A stretch of 64,000 nucleotides of DNA from Asterella californica (taxonomy: Eukaryota > Streptophyta > Marchantiopsida > Marchantiales > Aytoniaceae), in assembly GCA_036924285.1 (NCBI GenBank), contig JAYKYS010000004.1, positions 29,544,001 to 29,608,000 of the forward strand, written 5' to 3'. Both the position numbers and the translations under genes were made by a program. Below, one piece after another: positions 11,901-21,808 of this stretch; position 1 is the stretch's first letter; every line of letters starts with the position of its first letter. The notes under the pieces were generated by a model. The model saw nothing but the letters and a program-made list of their open reading frames with translations, searched no databases and was not told where the DNA came from.

Positions 11901-13886
11901 ATGTAATGATTCATCTCGACCAAATCCTTCGTCCTCAGACGAGGATTCTTGATCGTAAGAATCTCCGGTATCTACTTCTGATGCACTCTGATCATCCTCC
12001 GTATCAGATTCCCAGTAGTCACTAGTGGGTCTATCAGAGTCAGAAGTCACAACTCCAACACCCGAGAGAGGAACTATCACTCTATGATCTCTAGGCCCAA
12101 TCCGTAAGTATCCCTTGTGCCACCTATCAGTGGTGCGCACAGCTCTCAACCAAGGCCTACCTAGGAGCAAATCATAACTAGAGTCCTTTAACACTTGAAA
12201 GGACATCAACGTTTGAACTCCCATCACAAACACGACCACCTTCTCTAACACCCCAAGAGGTCTTACCCGTTGCTTGTTAGCCATTCCCACGACAATGCTA
12301 GCCGGGCGAGTTGGTTCCATCCCCAACTTCTTCATCAACCTCTCCGATATGGCGTTGATAGCCGATCCTCCATCCACCAATACGTCAGAGACGTAGTGAC
12401 CATTCAACCGGACTTCAATCTTTGAAGCCTTAGTGCATACCTCTGAAGCATGCACATCCACCACACCAACTCCCACAGACTTTGATGTCTTGCTCTTGGG
12501 TTTCTTCTTCTTGCTTCTCTTAGAACTCAGTCCTCCTCTGAGTTCTCTTCGTAAGCTGGGATTAAGTGCGATCAGTTGTCCAACAGTGATGTTGGCTTTC
12601 TGAGCACCCACATCTTCAACCACATCATATCTCGCTTGGGAAGATGAAATGGTGAAATCTGCCATCCCTAGCTTCCTTCTTGGCTCCCTTGGTGTACTCG
12701 AAACATTACTCGAACGAGTACTTCTACTTGCTGACTCCTCCATGAAAACCGGTTCATCAGAAAATCGAGTTCTTTTCCTTTCTTGAGCTAAAAGCTCCAC
12801 CGGTGCATGAGAAGAGTTTGAACTCTCTCCTTTCTCGTAGATGGGATCTCGCACGACATCGATAGTAGTCACCCTCTTGTCTCGTCCTTGTGATGGATTT
12901 CCTCCACCCACATTCATTCTGACAGCTTCGGCACCTCTCGCTCCGTTGTTAAGACAATTTCGCTGGAAATGAGAACCTCCACACGTCCAACAAGTGATTC
13001 CTCCAAAGTTACCTTGGTTACCTCCAAAGTTATCTTGATTTCCTCGGTTGGGATTGTTGTCGTAACCTCTTTGACCTCCTCCTCCACCTTTGTTCCTCCA
13101 TTCTCGTAACTGCACCACGTTTATCTTGAGATCCGCAAGAGTATCGGTGATGCTCTTCAGCTCGGCATGAAAATCAGAGGCGGCAGTAGACATCGTTGTT
13201 GGGACAAATGGTCTTGACACCATCGTTGGAGTAGGAGCTGACGTTGAAGCAATCACCAATTGTGATGGTGCAGGTGCGATCGTTGTGACTACACCAGGAG
13301 TCGGAGTTGACACCAGAGCAGCATGATGAGGTTGGATGATATCTCCTTCATCCAAACTCTCTTCCATATTTGTCGCTATCTTGATGGCCTCCGCTTTGGT
13401 TGCTGGCTTCTCGTACCTCACTTGGGTTCGAATTGAAGGCCTCAACCCTCCCACCAAGTTCTTGGTCAACACTGCTCCAATCCCCGCCATCGTTAACTCC
13501 ACATTGTCTCCACTCTTCCGTAGGACCGTCCGAAACCGTTGCTCCAACTTATCCACCCTTTCGGCATATTGCCGAACTTTCTCGTCGTCCCGTTGCTTCA
13601 AATGAGTAAGCTCCACCATGAGCTTCTCATAACTCTCTTCTGGAAGAAATTCTTCGATGAGTGCATTACTCAACGTCTCCCATGTGTCCTCAACTGCACC
13701 AGGTGTCTTGCTCTTCACTCGGTCTTCATACCACGTAAGAGCAAAATCTTCTAAAAACTCTGGCAGTAACAACACCCATTCTTCCTTCCTTCTCACGTTG
13801 TTTCCGATGCAACCTCTTTTGAAGTCTCGTACAAATGGTTCTACATCTTCATTGTCCTTCCCATGAAACACTGGTAACTTCCCCAT
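9000..13886 (-). pseudogene. Element B gag-pol polyprotein, one in-frame TGA in integrase
   Basis: One frame of about 1,630 codons starts at the ATG at 13886 (MGKLPVFHGKDNEDVEPFV). The Gag domain is followed by a zinc knuckle with the unusual spacing CX2CX3HX4C (CWTCGGSHFQRNC). The protease motif is DGGS where D-T/S-G-S is usual, followed by a C-terminal LLGRPWL. Reverse transcriptase has FIDD, RNase H has LYTDASN, and integrase has HHCC plus DDE residues in VATDYCTKW, ISDRGGEF and LAEKTN. The only lesion is a TGA at 9765-9767, after EVGRFL in the integrase core, one transition from CGA (Arg). The frame downstream is intact to 9000, ending in an integrase C-terminal domain. Apart from this codon the polyprotein could be complete, so it may be a recently silenced copy. 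Confidence 0.93.
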
Positions 13887-14098
13887 CTTGTAACTACTCT
13901 TCTACACTTCCAATTTTCGTGCAATAACTACTCGCTAAAAGAGCACGAACATCACCAATTCCATTCGCGAATAATCTACCATAGGTAAAATAAAAGGAAA
14001 CGGTTGTAACAACACCTCTTGTGCCATCTCTTCTCCCAAGGTAATCATGAGCTTGAGTCGCATCACCGCCTTCTCCACCATCCGAATGACGATCTCCA

Positions 14099-14590
14099 TC
14101 ACAACTCAGCCGAGTTCTCTTTTGAAGTCGACAACTTCTCCGTCTCAGCTCTTTGAGTCTCGTCCAACTTATCGACTACTGACGTAAGTAGGGCGGCCAC
14201 ATCGACGCACTTGTGTCCTCTAGATAGATCACCCACTCCACAACTTGGACAAGGATCTTCGCCTAGAAGATGAATTGGCGCTGGTGACGATGGACCCACT
14301 CGAAGACTTAAATCAGTAAACTCCTGCTTCCCTTTAGCTCTCTCGGTTCTGATTCTAGTTGGACAATTCACTACTTTATGTCTCAACCCTCTACAGAAAT
14401 AACACCACAAGTCGGTTTCTACTCTTCTCCTCGGAGATTCTACTTGAGGTTTTGTACTAGGGTTCTCAAACTCAACGATAATCTCTTTCGAGCTCTCTCC
14501 GACGCTTACTATGACATCTAAACCTTGAGGAAGGTTTCTAAGTTTAACTTTCCAATCTTTTGAATATCCACTCATGTTGCACCTTCTCAA
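14099..14590 (-). CDS. Element B leader ORF with its own CCHC zinc knuckle
   Basis: A 163-codon ORF between the 5' LTR and gag, on the element's sense strand. It carries a canonical CX2CX4HX4C knuckle (CYFCRGLRHKVVNC) near residues 83-96, then a second Cys/His-rich segment (CPSCGVGDLSRGHKC). The C-terminus is Glu/Lys-rich and may be helical. Because the knuckle in B's main Gag has a shortened spacing, this separate protein might supply a nucleic-acid-binding function, but that is inference. It could instead be an exon of a spliced upstream Gag. The ATG chosen is the first in the open frame. Confidence 0.55.
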   Translation of the reverse strand: MRRCNMSGYSKDWKVKLRNLPQGLDVIVSVGESSKEIIVEFENPSTKPQVESPRRRVETDLWCYFCRGLRHKVVNCPTRIRTERAKGKQEFTDLSLRVGPSSPAPIHLLGEDPCPSCGVGDLSRGHKCVDVAALLTSVVDKLDETQRAETEKLSTSKENSAEL

Positions 14591-14713
14591 CCATTAAGTG
14601 GACAAAATATCATAGAGGAAAATAATTCTACATTACTTTCTTAACTCTTCCGAGCTTTATATTGGAAATCGTGTATTATACATGCTATACACGAAATAAA
14701 ATCTAATCTAAAT

Positions 14714-15031
14714 TTAACTATCGAAGATATGATCCTCCTCACCATCGTTTGTACTAATCACAACAGACATCTTGAACTCACTCTTGTAAAAATCCAACTC
14801 TACTTCACCAGGAGCATTCGTGGCCTCCACAGTGAATGATGCTTTAAACTCGGCTTTCTTCAAATCTGTGCCAATGGTCGCGGAAGCTTCTTCGTATAGG
14901 GTAAAGAGGGCACCCCAAGTGCTATAGATGCGGGTTCGTAACTCATCTATACTCAACTTGGGCTTCTCCGTCTCTGTTCGAACTCCTAAACGTCTCTTCT
15001 TCCACCTCGTCATTCGAACAGGATTCCTCAT
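14714..15031 (-). CDS. Element B leader ORF, unknown
   Basis: A 105-codon ORF starting MRNPVRMTRWKKRRLGVRTE, the most upstream ORF of the element. The N-terminus is strongly basic and the rest is acidic and mixed, ending EDHIFDS. No known domain is recognised. It lies between the tandem-repeat leader and the CCHC ORF. It may be a real accessory gene or a leftover of a longer upstream frame. Confidence 0.35.
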   Translation of the reverse strand: MRNPVRMTRWKKRRLGVRTETEKPKLSIDELRTRIYSTWGALFTLYEEASATIGTDLKKAEFKASFTVEATNAPGEVELDFYKSEFKMSVVISTNDGEEDHIFDS

Positions 15032-15149
15032 GAAGTATCTTCAAGACCTCCTTGTATGCCGAAACGTGTATCTCTTAGTTGGTAAGAGATCTCTCCAAGA
15101 TTTTTGTTATCTCCAGTAGCACAACCTCCAAGGTACTAAATCATGAAGT

Positions 15150-15620
15150 TTCAACAGAAACTTCCCTAATCAGAAGAGATGGTGATGACTGTACAAATTT
15201 TCAGAGAACTGAAATTTGTATATTTCCACTTCCCTCATGGTTGTCAACCCCCTCCACTTTGAAAAATTCTTTCTCCCTCTTCAGACCTCATCTTCTCATG
15301 ATTTCTTTTGTCCTGGATAGCTTATCAGCCACTCTAAAACACTGGAAAGTTTCTCAGGAAAATAAAATTCACAGAAAATCTGACAATGACTGTAAATTTT
15401 TTCCAGATAACAGAATTCCTCAACTCTCACGAATAGACCCCCTCAACTTTGAAAATTCATTGCTCCCTCTCTAGACCACCTTTTCCTATGATCTCTTTTG
15501 TCTTAGATAGGTTATCAGCCAATCTAAAACACTGGAAAGTATCACAGGAAAATAAAATTCACAGAAAATTTGACAGCGACTGTACAAATTTTCCAGAGAG
15601 CAGAATTTCTAAACTCACAA
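15150..15620 (-). repeat. Tandem repeats of about 190 bp in element B leader
   Basis: Two diverged direct copies start at 15251 and 15441 (period 190 bp), sharing the stretch around CTAAAACACTGGAAAGT and the AAAATAAAATTCACAGAAAA that follows it. A partial copy precedes them at about 15150-15250. They lie between the primer site and the first leader ORF. Confidence 0.75.
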
Positions 15621-15897
15621 ATTTATCTCCTCTAATAACTTTTCTCTCCTCCTTCCTCTACAACTCTTGTTGCACACTCTTTCAACTCTCCTCAAACCCT
15701 TTCTAAGTGAACAAGATGTAAAGAATGACTTCGAACGCGTCATATATCACTACGGGATACACGAAAGGTTCTAACGTTGCTAACATCGCGTTAGCTCTCT
15801 CTCCTCCCAACGTTCTCTCCATGTGCTCTCTCATAATCTCCTTTTGTCGAATATAGAACTGAACTCTAAACATCGTTCAACGATCCCTTCAAGTGAG

Positions 15898-15915
15898 GTC
15901 CCGGCAACGGAACCA
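15898..15915 (-). promoter_or_regulatory. Primer-binding site of element B (tRNA-Asp type)
   Basis: On the minus strand this reads TGGTTCCGTTGCCGGGAC, four bases inside the 5' LTR. It matches the tRNA-Asp primer complement TGGCGCCGTTGCCGGGGA at most positions; the CG at positions 4-5 is TT here. Confidence 0.75.
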
Positions 15916-15919
15916 AAAA

Positions 15920-16859
15920 TGTAAACCCTCCGCGGTCCTATCGATCACTACCCCCCCCGATCTCTCAACCTCCACGATCGTCATCCACGAATCTGCAACA
16001 TGTCGGGCCTGTCTCTCACTCAAGGGTCACCTTTGATGGCTTTGATGGAAGCACACCATGAACTTGAAGGGAAAATGCTGAGTTCACTCATTCATACACC
16101 CACAAACTTATCAACTAAAAATCTCCTTAAACACATCAACTAAAAATCTCCTTTAACACATCAACTAAAAATCCTCCATTCTAACAACGTCTCTCAAGTT
16201 CTCACATGCTAAAAATATCCCACACTCTCTATATTACTCAAGTTGTCATTACGACAATGTGAAAACAAGGATGAGGAGCTCTTCTCTACTCCTCTATTTA
16301 TACATTCTAGGTTTTTACTTTGGTACTCCCGGTAACTCAGCCGTAACTACTTTTACCGGGTTTTACTAAGATATTACTTAAGGTAAAAGCATTGATCACA
16401 TGGGCTTTTTATCTTTTCACATGGGCTTATTCCTTCAAAGTCAACAACTTCTAGAAGGATTCTGGAATATTCTCAAGGAATCTCGAATTTCCACCCCCCC
16501 TCTACATTAGGACCCACTAAAAAGGAAACATGTGGAATCTCTTCTTGTTTTTAATGCCCACAAAGTCCACAACTTTAATCCAACCACTAATATCAAGTCA
16601 AAAAGGAGATAAGGGATACTTTCCACCTCCTTCCTACCTTTTAGACAAGATGACAAGATAGTAGTGCTCACTCTTTAGCAAATATCTGAATTCTGCCAAA
16701 AGTATAGCTAAGTTTAACCATAACTAACTTTTAGATAGTCATGACTAACTTGATACATCCTTAAAGTACTTTGGCAGCCAATAAACATTCTCAACACTTA
16801 GTTATAACTAAACACCTTACTAATAGACAAACTTCCTATGTGTAACATAGGTCGTTACA
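15920..16859 (-). repeat. Element B 5' LTR
   Basis: Begins TGTAAACC and ends GTTACA on the plus strand. It carries an extra tandem copy of a ~20 bp unit and lacks about 7 bases relative to the other LTR. The minus-strand TATA box (TATAAATAG) is at 16294-16302 and would drive the element's transcription. Confidence 0.93.
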
Positions 16860-16863
16860 GGTC

Positions 16864-18214
16864 AAGGAGGACCAGAACTACGAGGAGCTCTTCGAGCATC
16901 CGGTGCACCCAACGAATGGGTACAAGTTGTCCGAGTACCGAGATTCCATGAAGAGAAGATTGCGGAGGCCATCATGCTGATTCTGAGCCTCCGAAGAACG
17001 ACTTACCTGACCACTTGGAAGGTATGCTTCTTCGAACACCTCTTCGCCGGAAGACGAGCTTACTGGGCGAAGATATTTCACGATGAAGTCCAGTGCCTGT
17101 GGAAGAAGCAGGACTATGTGTACATGGGAGGTTTTGTGAGTATCTTCTACTTTGGTATGGGGTGGTTGAAGGAGTCCGAAGCTAAGCAGTTAGGATTCGG
17201 GGAAGATGAAGAGCAAGATTTTCCATCACCCGTTCGTGAAGTCGAAGAAGCACCTGCCGAAGATGTTCAGCAACTGGAGTCTTTGCCGAAGGGACAAGCC
17301 GAAGATACGCAGCAGGCAGCGGACATTCAGACAACAGTCGAAGACGAAGAGAAGCGACGTAGCAAGAGGAAGAAGCCTCTTCCGACTTCGCCTACGGAGA
17401 AACCAAGAGCCAGGAAGAAGGTAAAGAGCACGAAGAGAGAGACGGTGGACCTAAGCAGCTCTGGAGCGAAGATGGAGGGCGAAGCTGTTTGTGGAGAAGG
17501 TACTTCGAAGAGAACTGCCTTAGGTAATGTGGACCTATTCCGGAAGGCAATGCTTTACGACGAAGAGGTGGTCGTCCCAGTCCTTCGACTTCTTGAAGAC
17601 AACAAGGAGGACTACGAGAGAGAAGTGAAGAGGAAGGTGTCATTTTCGGAGATGCTAGCGGAGTTACACTTCAGTCGGGGTACTTGGCAGCAGGAGAAGA
17701 ATAATCTTCGCGAAGAGGCCAGAAACGCTACGAAGTTGAGACTAGAGTCGGAGAAGGAGCTCGAAGATCTTCGGCGCCAATGTGAAGAAGCCAAGACTGC
17801 TTTGATCGGCAAGGATGAAGAATTGAAGGTGTCGACCGATTCGCCGACCGCGTTAAGGAGTTGTCTGCCCAAGTAGTTGAATTGCAGCGAAGCCGAGGAG
17901 AGTACCAGACTACAGTCGCCGAGCTAACTAAGGAGAACGATGAGTTGAAGACGAAGGTAGCAGACTCCGAAGACCTTCGGAAGAAGTTAATGCCAGTTCT
18001 TTCGACGTATGTGACTTCGGGGCTGGACACTGACGAACTTGGTCTTCTTCGGACATTGAAGGCAGAGGTGGTGCAGGTGGAGATGAACCCTGACGGTGTG
18101 AAAGCGCGCCTTTCCCAACTCAGGCAGAAAGTAGATAGGGAGATAGGCGAGATACGAGCGAACGCGGAAGTACAGTTAGAGGAGTTCAGGGCACAGTTAG
18201 GCTTAGGAGTTTAG
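16864..18214 (+). pseudogene. U3-encoded accessory ORF of element A, C-terminal part (coiled coil)
   Basis: Continues the ORF of 7776-8065 once element B is removed: GTC at 8063-8065 reads straight into AAG at 16864. Segments in three frames follow one another, with shifts near 16950 and near 17835, ending at TAG 18212. The first segment contains HPVHPTNGYKLSEYRDSMK. The middle has a compact hydrophobic/aromatic part (AYWAKIFHDEVQCLWKKQ), an acidic stretch and two basic clusters (KRRSKRKKP, RARKKVKSTKR) that could be nuclear signals. The last 200 or so residues have heptad-like Leu/Glu/Lys spacing typical of coiled coils. It lies upstream of the LTR TATA box, so it would be read from the 3' copy of U3, downstream of pol. 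Function unknown. Confidence 0.6.
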
Positions 18215-18318
18215 TTACTGTGAAGATGAAGATGATCGTATGGTAGCGAAGGTCTTCCGCCTTCTTAGGAAGTTAGACAGTTAGCACAGTTAGAAAACAG
18301 TTAGGTTAAGACGAAGAG

Positions 18319-18326
18319 TATATAAG
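18319..18326 (+). promoter_or_regulatory. TATA box of element A LTR
   Basis: TATATAAG followed by a GC-containing stretch, about 820 bases before the LTR end and 105 bases after the U3 ORF. It places the transcription start near 18350 and the accessory ORF in U3. Confidence 0.7.
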
Positions 18327-19143
18327 CAGCGCGATCCACAGCCCTCGTGCATTTTCCATGTTTTCAGTTCTTTATTAATTTATTTCTATTTCCCAAAAGT
18401 GCGGAGCGATGTTGTGAATGCTTTGGACGAAGATATTTTTCTCCGAATATTCGGTGTTTACTGTTGTAGGTGTAATTTTCTGATTGACGAAGATCTTCGC
18501 CATTAGATTTGAAAGAAGAAACTTCGGTGTAGGAACTTTGAAGAGCCTTCGGCCGAAGTTGAACTGTAATCTTCGTGAAGAGTTTCTAAACGAAGATCTG
18601 AGAACAAATCAGTTACTGTGAAGTGGAAGAGATAAGTTAAATTGTAAGGAAAGTTTGGAATATGATGGCTTCATCTTAAGTTTAGCTTCTTCAAATAAGT
18701 GGGATTCTTAAGAGTGAGGATTTAGTTGGAAGAACATTCCTTAGGAAGAGTAGGGACTTATTCTTAGAACCTTGATGTGAAATTTGTATTCTTCTGTCTT
18801 TTAAGAAGAAGACTAGTAACATTTCAGTAGTATTTTACCTTATTCATTCATTCACATCTGTCCTCTCGAATCTTTTGTTTGTATTGTTGGAAGGGTCCCT
18901 GATCAAAGAACTATTTCATTGTTGTTTGTACTTGATTTATCAGGTTTTTGCTTGGGTTTGGTTTCTTATCAGACTTAAACTCTCATCCGGATATCATTCT
19001 ATTCTGTGAGAATAACAGAAAACTATCAGAATTATCATTGTGACGTTGTAGTACTGTGATTTGTGTAATTGTTAATTGTATCTTCGTGGGAACGATCCTT
19101 AATTTACTATTTCCGATACTTTGTGTTTCTCTGGGTTGTTACA

Positions 19144-19591
19144 GTATTATCGGACAAGGCGAGTGAAGGGGCGGCGTATGCGTTCTTAGATAGAGTGCTG
19201 AGTCATTTTGGAGCACCTGCTGAAGTGCTGACAGACCAAGGCACAGAGTTCCTTGGTGAGTTTCAGGCTTTGTGTGATCAGGCGCTGATTGATCATCAGA
19301 CTACATCTCGAGATCATCATGAGATAGATGGTTTGGCGGAGAAGATAGTTCAGACGGTGAAGAGAGGATTGCGCAAGTATGGCTTGCAGAAGGGCCACTT
19401 GGGAGACTGGGATGTGCAGTTATCATGGTTGGCTATGGGTTACCGTTTCAGCCGACAAGCGTCTTTGGCTTCTTTCTCACCATATTTTCTGTTGTATGGT
19501 CGAGATCCAGATCTACTTTTGGCCATTCGTCGTGATTCTGCTGAGGTGCTGAACCTTGATGGCTCGAATATATGGGTGAACGCATGTTATC
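19144..19591 (+). pseudogene. Element C integrase core, fragment split by A and D
   Basis: Ty3/gypsy integrase catalytic core in one frame: VLSDKASEGAAYAFLDRVL, then LTDQGTEFLG (second catalytic Asp), then IDGLAEKIVQTVKRGL (catalytic Glu). Element A's LTR ends immediately upstream, so the first catalytic Asp and the rest of pol are displaced upstream beyond A. The frame stays open up to WVNAC, where element D begins at 19592. The frame resumes at 23480 after D. Confidence 0.88.
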
Positions 19592-20620
19592 TGTGGTGTC
19601 CACAATTTACAAGATTCACAAATTTTTGAAATTTTTAAGATTAATAACTTGTTTGTATAATTGAAGAAGCTTTGTTACTTAAGATTATGGCTTCCTTAGA
19701 AGGAAGATGATCTTACGACTTTCTTTTGTAATAAGAAGTTGACTTCTTTGGAAGACGACCGTCTTCCGGGAAGCGTCTTCTCGATTCTATCTTCGGAAGA
19801 CGGAAGACGGCGGAAGACGGAAGACACTTGTCTTCCGGAAGACGGCAACCGCAGAAGCTGAACCACGTAAGAAGTAGGTGTACCTACCAGGTAGCACCAA
19901 GTAGGTTAGGTAGGTCAGGTAGGTCAGGTAGTTCCTGCGCGAGAAGATGCGCAGGAAGCGCATTAGCACCGAACCTTACCGCTTCTCGCATCGAGAGATT
20001 GTTTTGGACCCAGAAGATCAAATTGGAAAGAAATCGAGTTGAGTGAAGGTAGCAGAGTGGAATTGAGTAAGGCCACGATCGATTAGTAGCTAAAGAAGGA
20101 CGAGAGCAAATCATTGAGGATAGGAAGCACATCGAGTTGAAGGAGTCTTCTAGAGACTCCCGGAAGCAGACATCTAAGGGCAGTTGAGAAGAATCAGAGG
20201 AGGAACCTTATTCGATTGAGGAGTGGCAAGGCATTCGACAGCAGCAGCAGCTTAGTGGGATCGCATTGGAGCTGGGGACGGAGTCGGAAGCACGAGCGGA
20301 AGATTGACGACATCTCGAGAAGAAGACAAAAGACTGTAGAGGTTCTTCTTGTGTTTTCTTCCCTTCCCACTACTTCTCACCCCTTGCTTGGTATTCCTCG
20401 CGCTTCCCCAGTTGTTTGCAGGCAACCGATCGATCAATTTCCCACCCCACAGTTTTTCTTCTGTGACATTGGACGCAGAAGCGCTATCCAATTTTCGACA
20501 GTCATCTTCTTGCTTCTTCCCAGTTGCAATTCGATCTTCCCTATCCATCATCCTCAAATTCGAGATCACAGCTATCAATTTCCCTACCCTACCATCCCTC
20601 TACTCCCGAAACTTTGAACA

Positions 20621-20724
20621 GAAGACGCTTCGGAAGATCTGAACATCTTCGGAAGACGCTTCTGAAATCTGAACATCTTCGGAAGACGCTTCGAAAGCCT
20701 GACTGTCTTCGGAAGACGACTGTG
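20621..20724 (+). repeat. Three 30-base tandem repeats with GAAGACGCTTC
   Basis: Units start at 20621, 20652 and 20682, each opening GAAGACGCTTC and closing TCTTCG, with a partial fourth unit. Each unit has an internal dyad (TCTTCGGAAGA at the joins). Similar CTTCGGAAGACGG runs occur at 19785-19845 in the same LTR. Confidence 0.75.
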
Positions 20725-21601
20725 TGTAATTCGTATCAAGAGTGGAATTGGATTTGCTTTTGTGTTAAGAGAGGTTTGGTACGAATCCCGAGTGATTTGG
20801 TGAGTTGTTTGTTGTTTTGAGAAGTTGGAAGTTGGGAACTAGGCTTGTGCCTCCCGATCTTCCAAGCTTCTCAAATCCGCATCTTCCTAGAGAGACTAGA
20901 AGACTGGAAAGGCTGGCAAAATGCGCGAGAAGACGTGAGGGTCCTTTACGGGTCTCTTATGTCCGACCCATAGCAGCCTATTCCTTCTTCTTCCCGAACT
21001 TAGAAGAGAGTTGTGAGAAGTCTTGCTGGCAGAATCAGGAGAGAATGGTCGAGGGTCATGTCTTCCCGTTATGCAGCAAGCTTCTTCTGAGTGTGTATGA
21101 GAGGCGAGGAGTCAGAAGAATAGAGTGCGAATGTCTTGTGTTTGTTGTGAGGTTAGATTACGTGTCGGAAGCAGAAGACAGGTGAGACCAGTGAAGGAAA
21201 GCCTAGCTTCGAGAGGTCTTCCGAGAACGTTACTCAATCGGAAGCTGTCCCAGGAGTCTTCCCAGAGGTCACTGTTATCGCAGGAGTCCGCAACCATCTT
21301 CTGAACCTTTCATATGCTTTGCTTCTCGCATATCTTGTATCTTCTGATAGGAAGTATGATGTAATGGGTTGTCTTCTTAGGAATCCATGCGAGGCCTTGC
21401 TTAGTTAGAACTGTTTAGATATAGCTCGGAAGACGAGACGAGCTTAGGAAGCACTGTTAGAATCCCGGAAGACGGAGTAGCTGTCTTCTGGAAGACTAGA
21501 TTCGTCTTCTGAGAGTGGAAGCTAGATTGTGAGAACTTGGGAAGGATTGAGGCTTCAGCTCACAGTAAGTGCGTGTGGCTTAGTGCAACAGAGTTTCAAG
21601 T

Positions 21602-21808
21602 ATGTCGATGCATCCTCGAGGGTTGATGTTATCGGCAGTAGAGTTGGCCGAGGCCAAGCCCTTCCTCAAGGAGTTGGGTCTCGACTTCTTCCTGTGGGAT
21701 TGGAACCTCGCCGACCAAGGACTTATGGAGGAGGTTTGGGCAGCGTTGCCTCCTCGCAACCGTGTACCTGCGAAGGCAGGAGTAGCTCGGGGAAGATCAT
21801 CTTCCTAG
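21602..21808 (+). pseudogene. LTR-borne ORF in element D, relative of the element A U3 ORF
   Basis: A 68-codon ORF beginning MSMHPRGLMLSAVELAEAKP. It aligns with the start of the ORF at 7776 through the pattern Met-Ser, an Ala-(Phe/Val)-Glu-Leu segment, then Leu-Lys-Glu-Leu-Gly-Leu-x-Phe and a Trp a few residues on. After the TAG at 21806 the frame continues open for about 35 more codons with plausible protein sequence (WWRMAFHRLEAELEVPIG), so the TAG is probably a lesion. No coiled-coil continuation is seen, so the copy is short or decayed. Confidence 0.5.

Larger units (their letters stand above)
8066..16859 (-). mobile_element. Element B: near-complete Ty3/gypsy LTR retrotransposon nested in A
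   Basis: An 8.8 kb element on the minus strand. Its order is 5' LTR (15920-16859), primer site, leader with tandem repeats, two small ORFs, gag-pol, polypurine tract and 3' LTR (8066-8986). GGTC precedes 8066 and follows 16859, giving a 4-5 bp target duplication, and joining the flanks restores element A's LTR ORF frame. The two LTRs differ by only a handful of substitutions plus one ~20 bp and one ~7 bp indel, so the insertion is young. One nonsense codon in integrase is the only break seen in gag-pol. Confidence 0.93.
16860..19143 (+). repeat. Element A 3' LTR, right part
   Basis: Continuation of the LTR begun at 7194, after the GGTC target duplication. It ends GTTGTTACA at 19143; the last 481 bases match window positions 1-481 without gaps. 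It contains the rest of the U3 ORF, a TATA box at 18319, and R/U5. Confidence 0.92.

Noticed and set aside
20621..20724. CRISPR-like array
   Set aside because: Three imperfect contiguous tandem units without unique spacers, inside a eukaryotic LTR.
20216..21185. Overlapping plus-strand ORFs of 72-133 codons in element D
   Set aside because: Low-information Ser/Leu/Pro/Arg-rich frames in a GAAGACG-rich LTR, overlapping one another with no shared motif.
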